A stretch of DNA of 64,000 nt from Geobacter sp. OR-1. Lineage in GTDB: Bacteria > Desulfobacterota > Desulfuromonadia > Geobacterales > DSM-12255. Location: NCBI RefSeq assembly GCF_000813145.1, contig NZ_BAZF01000005.1, forward strand, positions 62,001 through 126,000, written 5' to 3'. Under the pieces are notes generated by a model. That model saw only the letters and a program-made list of their open reading frames with translations, was not told the DNA's origin and did not search any database. A program made the position numbers and the translations under genes. Of this stretch, positions 23,842 through 32,900 are shown piece after piece (within the stretch, counting starts at the first letter, position 1; every line of letters starts with the position of its first letter).

Positions 23842-24072
23842 ATGAAGATCGAAGTACTCGGTACCGGCTGCGCCAAATGTAAGACCCTTTATGAAAACAC
23901 GAATAAAGCGCTGGAAGAGAGCGGCAAAAGCGCCGAGTTGGTAAAAGTAGAGGATATCCACTCTATAATGAAGTACGGCGTCATGAGTACGCCGGCACTG
24001 GTGATTGACGGTCAGGTGAAGTTTTCCGGAAAACTGGCATCAGTAGCCGAGATTATCGGGATGTTGCCATGA
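23842..24072 (+). CDS. Small thioredoxin-like protein (redox-active disulphide protein 2 type)
   Basis: A 76-residue thioredoxin-fold protein with a C10-A-K-C13 active site (LGTGCAKCKTLYENT) and the cis-proline loop STPALVIDG. This family is often encoded beside UPF0718/ArsP-like permeases and arsenic genes, where it probably moves reducing equivalents or metalloid thiolates. The permease remnant at 16869-17053 may be its former neighbour. It overlaps the next gene by 4 bases (ATGA) and starts a four-gene redox operon. Confidence 0.88.
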   Translation: MKIEVLGTGCAKCKTLYENTNKALEESGKSAELVKVEDIHSIMKYGVMSTPALVIDGQVKFSGKLASVAEIIGMLP

Positions 24073-24446
24073 GGGTGTTCATAACCGGTCTTCTGTTGCT
24101 GATTGCCACAACAACCTATGCCGAACTCCCGGCCGCCAAGGATGCCGATGTCAACCGGGCGCTCCTTTCCGGCAAACCGACGGTCATTGATCTTGGCGCC
24201 CGGACCTGTATCCCGTGCAAGCAGATGGCTCCGATCCTGGAATCATTGGCCGCCGAGTACCGGGGAAAGGCAGGCGTCCTGTTCATCGATGTCAAAGAAG
24301 ACAAGGCTGCAGCAAAGAGATTCCGCGTCCAGATGATCCCGACCCAGATATTCTTCAATAGCCAGGGTAAAGAGGTCAAGCGCCACATCGGCTTCATGGA
24401 CAAAACGGACATCCTCAAGGAGTTGAAGGCGGCGGGGCTTAGATGA
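24069..24446 (+). CDS. Exported thioredoxin-domain protein
   Basis: A 125-residue thioredoxin with an N-terminal signal peptide (hydrophobic core ITGLLLLIATTTYA, likely cleaved near residue 18). The active site is C47-I-P-C50 (GARTCIPCKQM) and the cis-proline loop reads MIPTQIFF. It should act as a periplasmic thiol reductant or exchanger. The ATGA overlaps at both ends couple it to the small thioredoxin upstream and to the CcdA-like gene downstream, which can supply its electrons from the cytoplasm. Confidence 0.88.
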   Translation: MRVFITGLLLLIATTTYAELPAAKDADVNRALLSGKPTVIDLGARTCIPCKQMAPILESLAAEYRGKAGVLFIDVKEDKAAAKRFRVQMIPTQIFFNSQGKEVKRHIGFMDKTDILKELKAAGLR

Positions 24447-25129
24447 CCTTCCTCGACAACATCGAGCAGATCGTTGCCGCCTACCCGCTGCTGGCCTTCG
24501 GCGCTGTCTTTCTCGCCGGGGTCATCTCCTCCGCCTCGCCCTGCGTACTGGCCACCATACCGCTCGTTGTCGGCTTCGTCGGCGGCTATGCCGAAGGAGA
24601 CCGCTGGAAGGCGTTTCGCTATTCCCTCTCTTTCATACTGGGGCTCTCGCTCACCTTCACCGCCTTCGGCGCTGCAGCCGGGCTGCTCGGCACCATGTTC
24701 GGCGCTTTAGGCGGCTGGTGGTACGTGGCAGCAGGGGTTGTGGCCCTGGTGATGGGAGGCCAGATGATGGGACTGTACGAGATTAGTCTCCCGATCAGGC
24801 GTGATTTCAAGCCGAAACGGGGCGGCTTGATTGGGGCGTTCCTGCTGGGGCTTTTCTTTGGTGTTGTCTCTTCCCCTTGTGCCACGCCGGTGCTGGTGGT
24901 AATTCTGACCTTTGTTGCCACAAAGGGGCAGGTGCTCTACGGCGTTGCCCTGCTCTTCACCTATGCCATCGGCCACTGCCTGCTGATGCTGGCGGCCGGA
25001 ACGTTTACCGGCTTCATCGAGGCGTTCGTCAAGGCCCGTGGTGTGGTAAACTTTTCCCTCTGGGCCAAGCGGGTCAGCGGCTTTGTGGTTGCCCTGGTTG
25101 GCGGGTATTTCATCTGGAATGCATTTTAA
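24443..25129 (+). CDS. ccdA: CcdA-family transmembrane electron carrier
   Basis: A 228-residue six-helix membrane protein of the CcdA/DsbD-core family. The two conserved cysteines lie in SSASPCVLATIPLV (near residue 33) and SSPCATPVLVVILTF (near residue 148), the pair that carries electrons across the membrane from cytoplasmic thioredoxin. It is coupled to the periplasmic thioredoxin upstream and to the lipoprotein downstream (TAATG). It may serve haem-cysteine reduction or the thiol proteins of this same operon. Confidence 0.9.
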   Translation: MTFLDNIEQIVAAYPLLAFGAVFLAGVISSASPCVLATIPLVVGFVGGYAEGDRWKAFRYSLSFILGLSLTFTAFGAAAGLLGTMFGALGGWWYVAAGVVALVMGGQMMGLYEISLPIRRDFKPKRGGLIGAFLLGLFFGVVSSPCATPVLVVILTFVATKGQVLYGVALLFTYAIGHCLLMLAAGTFTGFIEAFVKARGVVNFSLWAKRVSGFVVALVGGYFIWNAF

Positions 25130-25746
25130 TGGATACCAGCAGCAGAAGTTTCTCGACATTTTTTCAGAAAAACATGATATCGGACCGGATGGCGGCTTTC
25201 AGCAAACAAATGAACTTCACAAGAATACTGCTGCTACTGTGCGCCCTTTCTTTCTTCTGCAGTTGCGACACACAGAAGCGGGACATACAAACCGGCGAAG
25301 ATGCACCGCTATTTTCCGTTGCTGACATTAGCGGCGACCTTGTCAGCCTGACCCAGTTGAAAGGCAAGATTGTCGTCCTGTATTTCTGGAAAAATTCATG
25401 CTGTGGCGACAGTTTGAAACTGCTTGAACCTTTTTATGAAGCGAACAGGCACAAGAAGCTGGCAATTATCGCAATAAATATTGGCGACACAAAAGAGGTT
25501 GTCACGTCATATGCAACAAACAATGGTTTGACTTTTACCATGCTGGCAGATGAGCATTCCGGCATATTCGAGCAATATCAGGTATTCGGCTTTCCAACCA
25601 TCTTCATAATCGACAAAAATGGAGTGATCCGAAACAAGATTCTGGGAAATATCCAGGTTGACCAGCTGGAAACAGTGATACAGCGTCAATTTGCCCTCCA
25701 GAAACAGGCGGAAACATCCTATGAAAAAAATCACCCTCGCAAGTAA
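25129..25746 (+). CDS. TlpA/AhpC-like thioredoxin-fold lipoprotein with atypical active site
   Basis: A 205-residue protein of the TlpA/peroxiredoxin superfamily (GEDAPLFSVADISGDLVSL, cis-proline loop FGFPTIFIIDKNG). The place where CXXC is expected (YFWKNSCCGDS) reads C91-C92-G-D94: the second active-site cysteine is replaced by aspartate and a vicinal cysteine is added. A hydrophobic stretch ending FFCSCDT near residue 46 suggests a lipoprotein signal. The start overlaps the ccdA stop; ATG 25210 (MNFTRILLLL) is a plausible alternative that would give a standard signal length. Confidence 0.75.
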   Translation: MDTSSRSFSTFFQKNMISDRMAAFSKQMNFTRILLLLCALSFFCSCDTQKRDIQTGEDAPLFSVADISGDLVSLTQLKGKIVVLYFWKNSCCGDSLKLLEPFYEANRHKKLAIIAINIGDTKEVVTSYATNNGLTFTMLADEHSGIFEQYQVFGFPTIFIIDKNGVIRNKILGNIQVDQLETVIQRQFALQKQAETSYEKNHPRK

Positions 25747-25787
25747 TATGGGCATCCGTCAATAAGACTATTTTTATCCCATTTCTC

Positions 25788-25817
25788 TTGACCATAACCT
25801 TGATTGAGGAGTATGGT
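25788..25817 (+). promoter_or_regulatory. Candidate promoter of a small leader-like unit
   Basis: TTGACC (25788-25793) and TATGGT (25812-25817) are separated by 18 bp. They stand upstream of a short reading frame with a good ribosome site and two hairpins, as expected if the 25.8-26.0 kb region is transcribed on its own. The -10 box is weak. Confidence 0.35.
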
Positions 25818-25861
25818 AGTCATAACAGCGATAAAGACCGCCCAGAAAGGAGATCACGCCA

Positions 25862-25924
25862 ATGTGGACTGAGCACTTTCGGATTCGTCCTGTATCCCGC
25901 TGCAAAGAGGGATGCAGTATTTAG
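25862..25924 (+). CDS. 20-residue peptide or leader ORF
   Basis: A 21-codon frame starts 8 bases after an AAAGGAG ribosome site and encodes a basic peptide with two cysteines near its end (SRCKEGCSI). Its stop codon touches the first of two strong hairpins. The arrangement of peptide, hairpin and terminator-like hairpin resembles an attenuator leader, but no gene follows within 370 bases. I do not recognise the peptide. It could be a chance frame in an RNA or the end of a decayed mobile element. Confidence 0.35.
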   Translation: MWTEHFRIRPVSRCKEGCSI

Positions 25925-25945
25925 CCCGTGAAGACATTCACGGGC
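25924..25945 (+). other. Perfect 9-bp stem-loop
   Basis: GCCCGTGAA (25924-25932) pairs with TTCACGGGC (25937-25945) around a GACA loop. It overlaps the stop codon of the 20-residue frame and lies 12 bases upstream of a second hairpin. Confidence 0.5.
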
Positions 25946-25957
25946 GGAACAACCAAG

Positions 25958-25984
25958 GCCCCTGCAGAAATGCAGGGGCTTTTG
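25958..25984 (+). terminator. Rho-independent terminator with GAAA tetraloop
   Basis: GCCCCTGCA (25958-25966) pairs perfectly with TGCAGGGGC (25971-25979) around a GAAA tetraloop, followed by TTTTGT. This is a strong intrinsic terminator on the plus strand, probably ending the small unit that begins near 25820. The rest of 25985-26285 contains no gene that I can support. Confidence 0.65.
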
Positions 25985-26295
25985 TCATTTATGGCCCCGT
26001 CTCCCGCGCAAGGCTCATCATTCCTCCAATCACTGGAATCAGAAACATTCATTGCAGACATATTATCGAGCCGATATCCCGGAACCCCTTAGAACTGGTG
26101 TCAGTCCTTGCCGAAAACCCCGACTTTGCAGCAACACAGGTTGCAGAATGAGCTTTTAACAACAAGAATAAACTTGCCTTATCCGCTTGATATTGTGGTG
26201 ACTTCTAAATTGTCTCACCTTGGTATGGCTTCTGCTGATCACATAAGAATCTGAATGAAAAGAAAAATGTCTGTGCAGAAGAGAGGATGACACCT

Positions 26296-27711
26296 ATGAG
26301 AGCGAAAACGATGGATGGACGCGAGATAGAAATGCAACAGCTGACGCTCGACAGTCTCAAAATGCGTCTCAAGGGGCAGGTAGTCGTGCAGGGTGATGCC
26401 GGCTACGACGAGTCTCGTACCGTCTGGAACGCCATGATCGATCGGATGCCGGCGATTATCGTGCGATGCCTCGGCATTGCCGATGTAATTGCGTGCGTGC
26501 AGTTCGCACTTGAACATCAGCTTCTGCTTTGCATCAAGGGGGGAGGACACAATATTGCGGGGCTGGCCACAGCCGATGGCGCCCTGATGCTCGACATGTC
26601 ACTGATGCGTGGCGTCTGGGTGGACAAACATCGAAAGATAGCACATGCACAGGCAGGTTGCCTGCTCGGCGACCTGGATCGCGAAACGCAGCTGCACGGC
26701 CTCGCCACTGTCCTCGGATTTATCTCGATGACCGGGATCGCCGGACTCACTCTGGGAGGCGGGTTCGGCTATCTAACCCGGCGCTGGGGGTGGACGACCG
26801 ATAACGTGGTCGGGATGGACGTTGTCACCGCCGAGGCCCGCCTGGTCCGTGCGACCAGTGAGGAGAACCCGGAGCTTTTCTGGGGGTTGCGGGGCGGTGG
26901 CGGCAACTTCGGGGTTGTAACCGGCATCGACTACACTCTCCACCCCGTCGGCCCGGAGGTGGTCGGCGGAATCGTTGCCTGGCCCGCAAGCGAGGCCCCG
27001 GCGGTGCTCAAACTTTACCGGACACTGGCCGAGGAGGCCCCGCCGGAACTCACGCTCGTCACTTTCATGCGTCCGGCGCCACCGGCACCTTGGCTACCAA
27101 AGGATATGCACGGGAAGCCGATCGTGGCGATCATCGCTTGCTACAGCGGGAATCCCGGAGAAGGCGAGCAGGCAGTCGCCGTGATCAAATCTTTTGGCAC
27201 ACCCATTGGCGATATACTCGTGCGGCGGCCATACAGTCAGTTACAGTCATTGCTCGATGGCACCCAGCCGAAGGGGCGACGTTACTACTGGAAGAGCGAA
27301 TATCTGGCAGGCATCGAACCGGAGTTTTGCGAGAAATTCATGGCGCATTCCGCAAAAATATGCTCGCCTCACTCGTCCATGATCCTGTTCCAGATCGGCG
27401 GGGCTCTTAACCGACTCAATGACGAACATTCTCCGGTCGGCAACCGCAATGCGCGCTATGTGCTCAACATCGGCGGCGCGTGGGAGCAGGCTTCTGACGA
27501 CACTGCGAACATTGCGTGGGCGCGCAATGCATGGGACGACCTGAGGATGTTCTCGACCGGGGGCACATACATCAACTTCCTGACCCAGGAAGAAGGCCCT
27601 GATCGCATCAAGGCAGCACTGGGGAATAATATCTCGCGGCTCGCCGAGATCAAGGCGAAATGGGACCCTCAGAACCTGTTCCGCACGAACCGTAACATCA
27701 TGCCGGCGTGA
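26296..27711 (+). CDS. FAD-linked oxidase with berberine-bridge-enzyme (BBE) domain
   Basis: A 471-residue flavoprotein. The FAD-binding PCMH domain has GGGHNIAGLA near residue 85, whose histidine is the usual covalent FAD attachment site, and GGGFGYLTRRWGWTTDNV near residue 154. The C-terminal BBE domain ends YDPQNLF-like as WDPQNLFRTNRNI. Such enzymes oxidise alcohols, sugars or other small molecules with oxygen or another acceptor. ATG 26296 is chosen because the GAGAGG site is 9 bases upstream; the ATG at 26287 is too close to it. The gene stands alone, so its substrate is unknown. Confidence 0.85.
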   Translation: MRAKTMDGREIEMQQLTLDSLKMRLKGQVVVQGDAGYDESRTVWNAMIDRMPAIIVRCLGIADVIACVQFALEHQLLLCIKGGGHNIAGLATADGALMLDMSLMRGVWVDKHRKIAHAQAGCLLGDLDRETQLHGLATVLGFISMTGIAGLTLGGGFGYLTRRWGWTTDNVVGMDVVTAEARLVRATSEENPELFWGLRGGGGNFGVVTGIDYTLHPVGPEVVGGIVAWPASEAPAVLKLYRTLAEEAPPELTLVTFMRPAPPAPWLPKDMHGKPIVAIIACYSGNPGEGEQAVAVIKSFGTPIGDILVRRPYSQLQSLLDGTQPKGRRYYWKSEYLAGIEPEFCEKFMAHSAKICSPHSSMILFQIGGALNRLNDEHSPVGNRNARYVLNIGGAWEQASDDTANIAWARNAWDDLRMFSTGGTYINFLTQEEGPDRIKAALGNNISRLAEIKAKWDPQNLFRTNRNIMPA

Positions 27712-27763
27712 ACGCCCAAGGATTAGGCCGGGCAGGTTGAGCCCCTCCTCCCGGTCTTGATCA

Positions 27764-28171
27764 CTACTTTTTCCCTATTGTCTTAAGAGCGGACAGGTCA
27801 ACGGTTCCAGGTCTGCGCTTGATTACCTTTCTTGTCCCTTCTTGATCTGTAAACTCTGCGACGACATCTGGAAATTCCTTGTTGAGCAATTGGCGAACCG
27901 CATCATTATCGATGGACGGCAGATCGTCTTTATGCACCCCTCCGCGCCTGATCAAGAAGCGATCAAGCAGATCGTCAGACTTTCTCAGAAATTCGAGCAT
28001 ATCGAGCACGAACATTTTCCCAGCCGGGAATTTGCCATTGTACAGCGCCTGCAGGTCATTCATCTTGATTTTATTGGTGGCAAGGTGACGAATCCACTTT
28101 TGGCAATCGCAACTGTGTGCTGTTTCAATATTGCCGCTTGTGATAGTAAATCTGATTTTATGTTTCGACAT
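27764..28171 (-). CDS. Hypothetical protein (135 aa)
   Basis: Not recognised. A 135-residue, lysine-rich soluble protein with a CDCQKWIRHL segment near residue 21 and no signal peptide or membrane segment. The start at 28171 follows a strong GGGAGGGGG ribosome site; the longer frame to 28189 would swallow that site. An overlapping plus-strand frame exists but has no comparable ribosome site. Convergent with the FAD oxidase gene. Confidence 0.55.
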   Translation of the reverse strand: MSKHKIRFTITSGNIETAHSCDCQKWIRHLATNKIKMNDLQALYNGKFPAGKMFVLDMLEFLRKSDDLLDRFLIRRGGVHKDDLPSIDNDAVRQLLNKEFPDVVAEFTDQEGTRKVIKRRPGTVDLSALKTIGKK

Positions 28172-28335
28172 ATCCCCCTCCCGGACCATGCTGACGACTA
28201 TAGCCGGTCACGGAGCAAGTGGCAGCAAAAATGTGTGACATTCCCCAAAACAAACAGGCTGAAGACAGAGTCCCCGCCAGCAGCTCAATTTCCCGACTGC
28301 ATCCAGACGAAGACTTACGTCTTCAGTCCGGACAG

Positions 28336-28698
28336 CTATTTTGCTTTAAGGGAATAATGCAGGATTTGGCGGTGTATCTCTTTAAGAGAATGCAACACTT
28401 GCTTGATGAGTGCTTTCTTCTCCGGAATCATATTCAACTTATTCTTGAAGTCATTTGCAGCCACCCTCAAAAGGAGCTCGGTACTGGCACCTACCTTATC
28501 AGACTGGATATCGTCCTTTACTGCAATGGTAATATGCTTGAGGTTCTCAATTGTCACCAAGTCCTTTTCAATATCACTTTTGTATTGCTGAATGCTGGTT
28601 TTCTCAAAATGCTCGTTGAGCGCTTGCTGGATTTCATTGCATGTAGTACGGATGCTGTCGAGCAGATTGAAAGTCTGTGTCAAATTATTTATGGTCAT
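28336..28698 (-). CDS. Hypothetical helical protein (120 aa)
   Basis: Not recognised. A 120-residue protein rich in Lys, Glu, Gln, Leu and Ile and predicted to be almost entirely alpha-helical (LNEHFEKTSIQQYKSDIEKD onward), possibly a coiled coil. A run of eight G residues just upstream of the ATG can act as a ribosome site. No signal peptide. It sits among other small minus-strand genes and could be a structural or phage-like accessory protein, but nothing visible decides this. Confidence 0.55.
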   Translation of the reverse strand: MTINNLTQTFNLLDSIRTTCNEIQQALNEHFEKTSIQQYKSDIEKDLVTIENLKHITIAVKDDIQSDKVGASTELLLRVAANDFKNKLNMIPEKKALIKQVLHSLKEIHRQILHYSLKAK

Positions 28699-28846
28699 CT
28701 ACCCCCCCCTACAACCAACTAACTGATATCTTTGCACACCGACATGCGATCTAAACTGTAATCGCAACATGAAACAAATTCAAGGGTGAGGTGATTATAA
28801 TGTTAAGAAAATCTGCTTCCCGTGAGGATTACGGCAGCAATCCCGT

Positions 28847-29206
28847 TCACAGCCCGGCCTGGAACGAGACGATCCGCCCTTCTTCCACCTGATAGCTAAT
28901 CTCGATGGGGTTGCAGCAGACTTCGCAGTCCTCGATATAGCACTGGTTGCCGGCTGAGAGATCCAGCAGCACGGAGATGCGTTCACCGCAGTGGGGGCAG
29001 GAAAAGACCTGCCTGCGAGTTGTGAACAGTTTTTCTTCCCGTATTCGACGGCCAATATCGCCCGCTTGTTCCGTTATCCAGTAGACCTGTTTATGCTGGA
29101 CACGAGTCAGTTCCGTCAACCGCACTTCCGCAGCGTCACGATCGGCAAAACTGCCGACAAGGAACCGATTGCCGTTGTCGTCTTGTCGCCAAAGCTCAAA
29201 CCTCAT
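28847..29206 (-). CDS. CPXCG-motif cysteine-rich protein
   Basis: A 119-residue protein. The C-terminal half is the small zinc-ribbon-like CPXCG domain: FSCPHCGERISVLLD near residue 68, then YIEDCEVCCNPIEISYQ near residues 90-106. These four to five cysteines should bind one metal ion. The N-terminal half (VGSFADRDAAEVRLTELTRV) looks like a short SPOR/DUF2007-like alpha-beta fold. The family is widespread in proteobacteria with no known function. Confidence 0.75.
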   Translation of the reverse strand: MRFELWRQDDNGNRFLVGSFADRDAAEVRLTELTRVQHKQVYWITEQAGDIGRRIREEKLFTTRRQVFSCPHCGERISVLLDLSAGNQCYIEDCEVCCNPIEISYQVEEGRIVSFQAGL

Positions 29207-29333
29207 CCCGATTCCCTCTTAAGAGTGATTATACGCCCAATCAGGGCATCTGGAACGAGGATAATGGCCTACACATCCTCAATTTCGGCTATACTTAATA
29301 TGTAAGAGATCCCGGAAACGGAAGGGAGGAAGT

Positions 29334-29531
29334 ATGCGCAAAGTGAAACTGTCAATGCCCGAACTGGCTCTTATCGCCGGGACCCGGGGCGCGTTGGGGG
29401 CGGGGATCGCGCTCTTGCTGGCCGATCGGCTGACCAGCGAACAGCGAAAAGCGGCAGGCACTGCCCTGGCCCTGGTTGGGGTCATCAGCACCGTCCCGCT
29501 GCTGCTGGAAGTGCTCGCCAACCGGGAATGA
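29334..29531 (+). CDS. Small membrane protein (65 aa)
   Basis: A 65-residue protein with two hydrophobic helices (about 12-30, Gly/Ala-rich GTRGALGAGIALLLAD, and 41-60, GTALALVGVISTVPLLLEVL) joined by a charged loop. A GGAGGAAGT site precedes the start. The glycine pattern suggests helix packing in the inner membrane. No family assigned. Confidence 0.6.
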   Translation: MRKVKLSMPELALIAGTRGALGAGIALLLADRLTSEQRKAAGTALALVGVISTVPLLLEVLANRE

Positions 29532-29577
29532 CCGGGATGCAGAGTTTGTTGCCCTCGCATCAACTGCCATTGCCATA

Positions 29578-29725
29578 TCAAGGCCTTAGTATTGCTTGTA
29601 AAAATGTTTCCACAGCAGCAAAATAGGCATCTCGGTTAACCGCAATGATCGTGTTGTGGCCGCCCCGTTCGAAGACCAGCAGTTCCTTCGGCTGATTCGC
29701 GGTCCGGGCCGGTCTCCCTCCCGTA
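29578..29725 (-). pseudogene. Remnant of an alpha/beta hydrolase (C-terminus)
   Basis: On the minus strand, ending at the TGA at 29578-29580, about 45 residues read as the C-terminal end of an alpha/beta hydrolase: QPKELLVFERGGHNTIIAV then NRDAYFAAVETFLQAILRP. The GGHN histidine would be the catalytic triad histidine. No start codon or upstream hydrolase sequence remains, so it is a decayed 3' fragment. The surrounding 29532-29993 stretch holds nothing else that I can support. Confidence 0.6.
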
Positions 29726-29993
29726 ACCGCCTATTCAGCGCAAAACAGCTCCCTGAGAAATTATATCCCTGGCAATAAACCTGATAACGGCGTAGAGTTA
29801 ACCAACTGACCCACCACCCGAAATCATTTCTCTCTTCGTCATTTCGAACCCTTCTGCTTTCCGGTCATCTCCATCCACCTCTCTTTCGCATCCTCTGGAA
29901 CAGTCCGCACGGTTCCTTTCTGAGTCCTTCCGTAACGTGAAATCCTTCACATTGGCTAAGCGTCCAGGATACCTAATAAGAAAAGGACACAAA

Positions 29994-32900
29994 TTGAGCG
30001 TTGGCATTCTAATCGGTTACTTTGCAAAACAGAATGAAGCTCGTAAAGCTCGGCGGGAACTGTCAAAACAAGGCCTACGCCATACTACTCTGATCCATAA
30101 AGGCACTGACGGAGATGTCCATATCTGCAATCGACTCTTCCGGCGACAGGGCGTTGAGCCGGAAGTAATGCGCGATCATGCCCGCTGGCTCGTCTCCGGG
30201 GAATCTGTACTGATTCTCCGGGCACCGGTCAAATCTTTACAGCGTCCATTGTCTATCCTGCGGGAAAGCAGCGATATCCCTCCGGCGCTGTTTGTCATGC
30301 ATCCCAAGCGCGAGCGGCGCGTTGAAGCGCGAACCCAGGAGGTAAAGCTTTCCCCGTCACAGATCCTTGAACATGCCCAGCGCCATGCCGGAGAGCAACA
30401 GGTAGACCCAAAACCGCAGCACTCTTCCGAGCTGCTCAATCGTCTCAAAAAGTCCCGCCAATGGGTCCGTCAGGTCTGCGCCGATCTCACCGCAGCGAGC
30501 CGCCTGGAGCAGAAAGCCACGCCGGCTGCCGATTGGATTCTTGATAACGAGTACATCCTGGAGGGGACCGCCCGCGATGTCCTGCTGAACCTGCCCCGAC
30601 GTTTTTACCGGCAGCTGCCCGCACTGGCCTCTGATCCTTACCGTGGTCTGCCGTGCATCTATGGTCTGGCCAAAGATCTTGTTTCCCATAACGAACTGCG
30701 CCTGGACCGGGAAAATATCCTGGCTTATATCGAGGCGTATCAATCCGTGCGCACGCTGTCGATCGGCGAACTCTGGGCAATCCCCCAGATGTTGCGCATC
30801 GCGCTGATCGAAAGCATCCAGAGCCTGGCCGTCACCGCGCTTGCGGATCTGCGCGAACGCCAGTTGGCCGACTTCTGGGCAAACAGGCTGATCGCTGCCA
30901 ATCGCCGCGATTCCAACCAACTGTTCGCGATCCTGGCCGAACTTGCCAAAGCGGAACCGAGTCCCAGCCCTTATTTCGGTGCCCAACTGGTCGGACTGCT
31001 CTATGACGAGGCCGCGGCATTGTCACCAGTGCAGAGCTGGCTTGAGCGTACGCTCAAAACCCCTTTGCCCGATCTCAATCTGCGCGAGCAAAACCGGCAG
31101 ACCAGGGAGCAGTTGTCCTGCGGCAATGCCATCACCAGCCTGCGCCAGCTTGCCCTGCTGGACTGGCGGGAGATTTTCGAAAAGCTCAACCGGGTCGAGC
31201 AGCTGTTGCGCCGCGATCCATCCGGAGTTTATTGTGGAATGGATTTCGCAACCCGTGACCGCTGCCGGCGGGCAATTGAAGAGCTCGCCCACCGCTCCGC
31301 CCATAGCGAAGAACAGGTCGCGGAGCAGGTCATCAGGCTGGCGTCTCAGGCCAAAAGAGGACCTGCAACCAGTGCACTGCGCAGCCACGTCGGCACCTGG
31401 CTGATCGGTGAGGCACGTGCCGAGTTGGCCCGGCTGATCGCCTGTCGCGAAACAGATCGCTACCGCACCCTGGCATGGGTCTATAGCCACCATACGGCCG
31501 TTTATTTCCTGGGTATCGGCGGCTTCACCGCCATGTTTCTTTCCTTGATCGCCGCCTTGACCATCGGGCTATCACCCGCTATCAAGATGGGACTGTTGCT
31601 GTTCCTGCTGATTCCGGTCAGCCAGCTGGCAATCGAGGTCGTCAATTACCTGATTACGCGACTGCTGCAGCCGCGGCCCTTGCCCAAGATGGATTTCGAG
31701 GATTCGGGGATTCCCGATGAATTTCGCACCCTGGTGGTCGTGCCGATGCTGCTTACCAATGCGGAGACGGTCAGCGCCGAGGTGGAGAAGCTGGAGATCC
31801 GCTACCTGGCCAACAAGGAAGCGAATCTGCTCTTCAGCCTGTTCACTGACTACACCGATTCAGCCGCGCTTACGGCTGAAGACGACAGTCGGTTACTCCA
31901 AACTGCAAAAGAATCTCTGGAGGCTCTCAATCAGCGCCATGGCGCCGAGCGTTTTTTACTCTTCCATCGAGAGCGTACCTGGAGCGAATCCGAGCAGAAA
32001 TTCATCGGCTGGGAGCGCAAACGGGGCAAGCTGGAGGAACTGAACCGCCTGATAGACGGCACACGGTCAGAAACCGCTGCTCCGATGGTCTACGTGGGCG
32101 ACCCGGATCAGTTGGCTGACATCCGTTTCATCATCACCCTGGACAGCGATACCCAGTTGCCGCACGCTGCGGCCCGCAGGATGGTTGAAACCCTGGCGCA
32201 CCCGCTTAATCAGCCCCGTTTCGATGGGTTGGGTAACATCATTGCCGGTTACACCATAATCCAGCCCAGGGTGAGTCCAACCCTGCCGAGCACGAGCGTC
32301 TCGATCTTCAGCCGGCTCTTCGCCGATGCCGTTGGCATAGACCCCTACAGCCAGGCGGTCTCCGATGTCTATCAGGACTTGAGCGGCGAAGGGTCATATC
32401 ATGGCAAGGGAATCTATGATGTCGCCGCCTTCAGCCGTGTGCTTTCGGGTCGTTTCCCGGAAGAGCGGGTCTTGAGCCACGACCTGATCGAAGGGGCTCA
32501 CGCCAGGGTGGGACTGGCCAGCGACATTGAGCTCTTTGACGAGTTCCCGCAAGGGTACCAAAGCTACTCAAGCCGTGCCCATCGCTGGATTCGCGGCGAC
32601 TGGCAGATTGCAGGGTGGCTTTTCCAGCGTGTTCCCCTGCCCGGCGGTGGCCGCGGACCCAACCCCTTATCCTTTTTGAACCGCTGGAAAATCCTGGACA
32701 ACCTGCGCCGCAGCCTGTTGCCCTCCGCCAGTCTGGGCCTGTTGATCGCCTCGTGGCTCATTTCTCCCAAAATCGGCGGGATCGCCACGCTGGTGGTCGG
32801 CATGCAGCTCCTCTTCCACCCTCTGGCCCAACCCTTCACCATGGCCACCACTCACAAGGGGTTGAAGTACTTCGACCTGTCGAAGGTGATGCACGACCTG

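Noticed and set aside
25747-26285. Insertion sequence or known riboswitch at 25.8-26.0 kb
   Set aside because: Hairpins are clear, but there is no transposase frame, no target duplication and no match to a riboswitch consensus that I know; reported only as an unexplained unit.
27842-28722. Plus-strand frames opposite the two small hypothetical genes
   Set aside because: The minus-strand frames have strong G-rich ribosome sites and protein-like composition; the plus frames do not.
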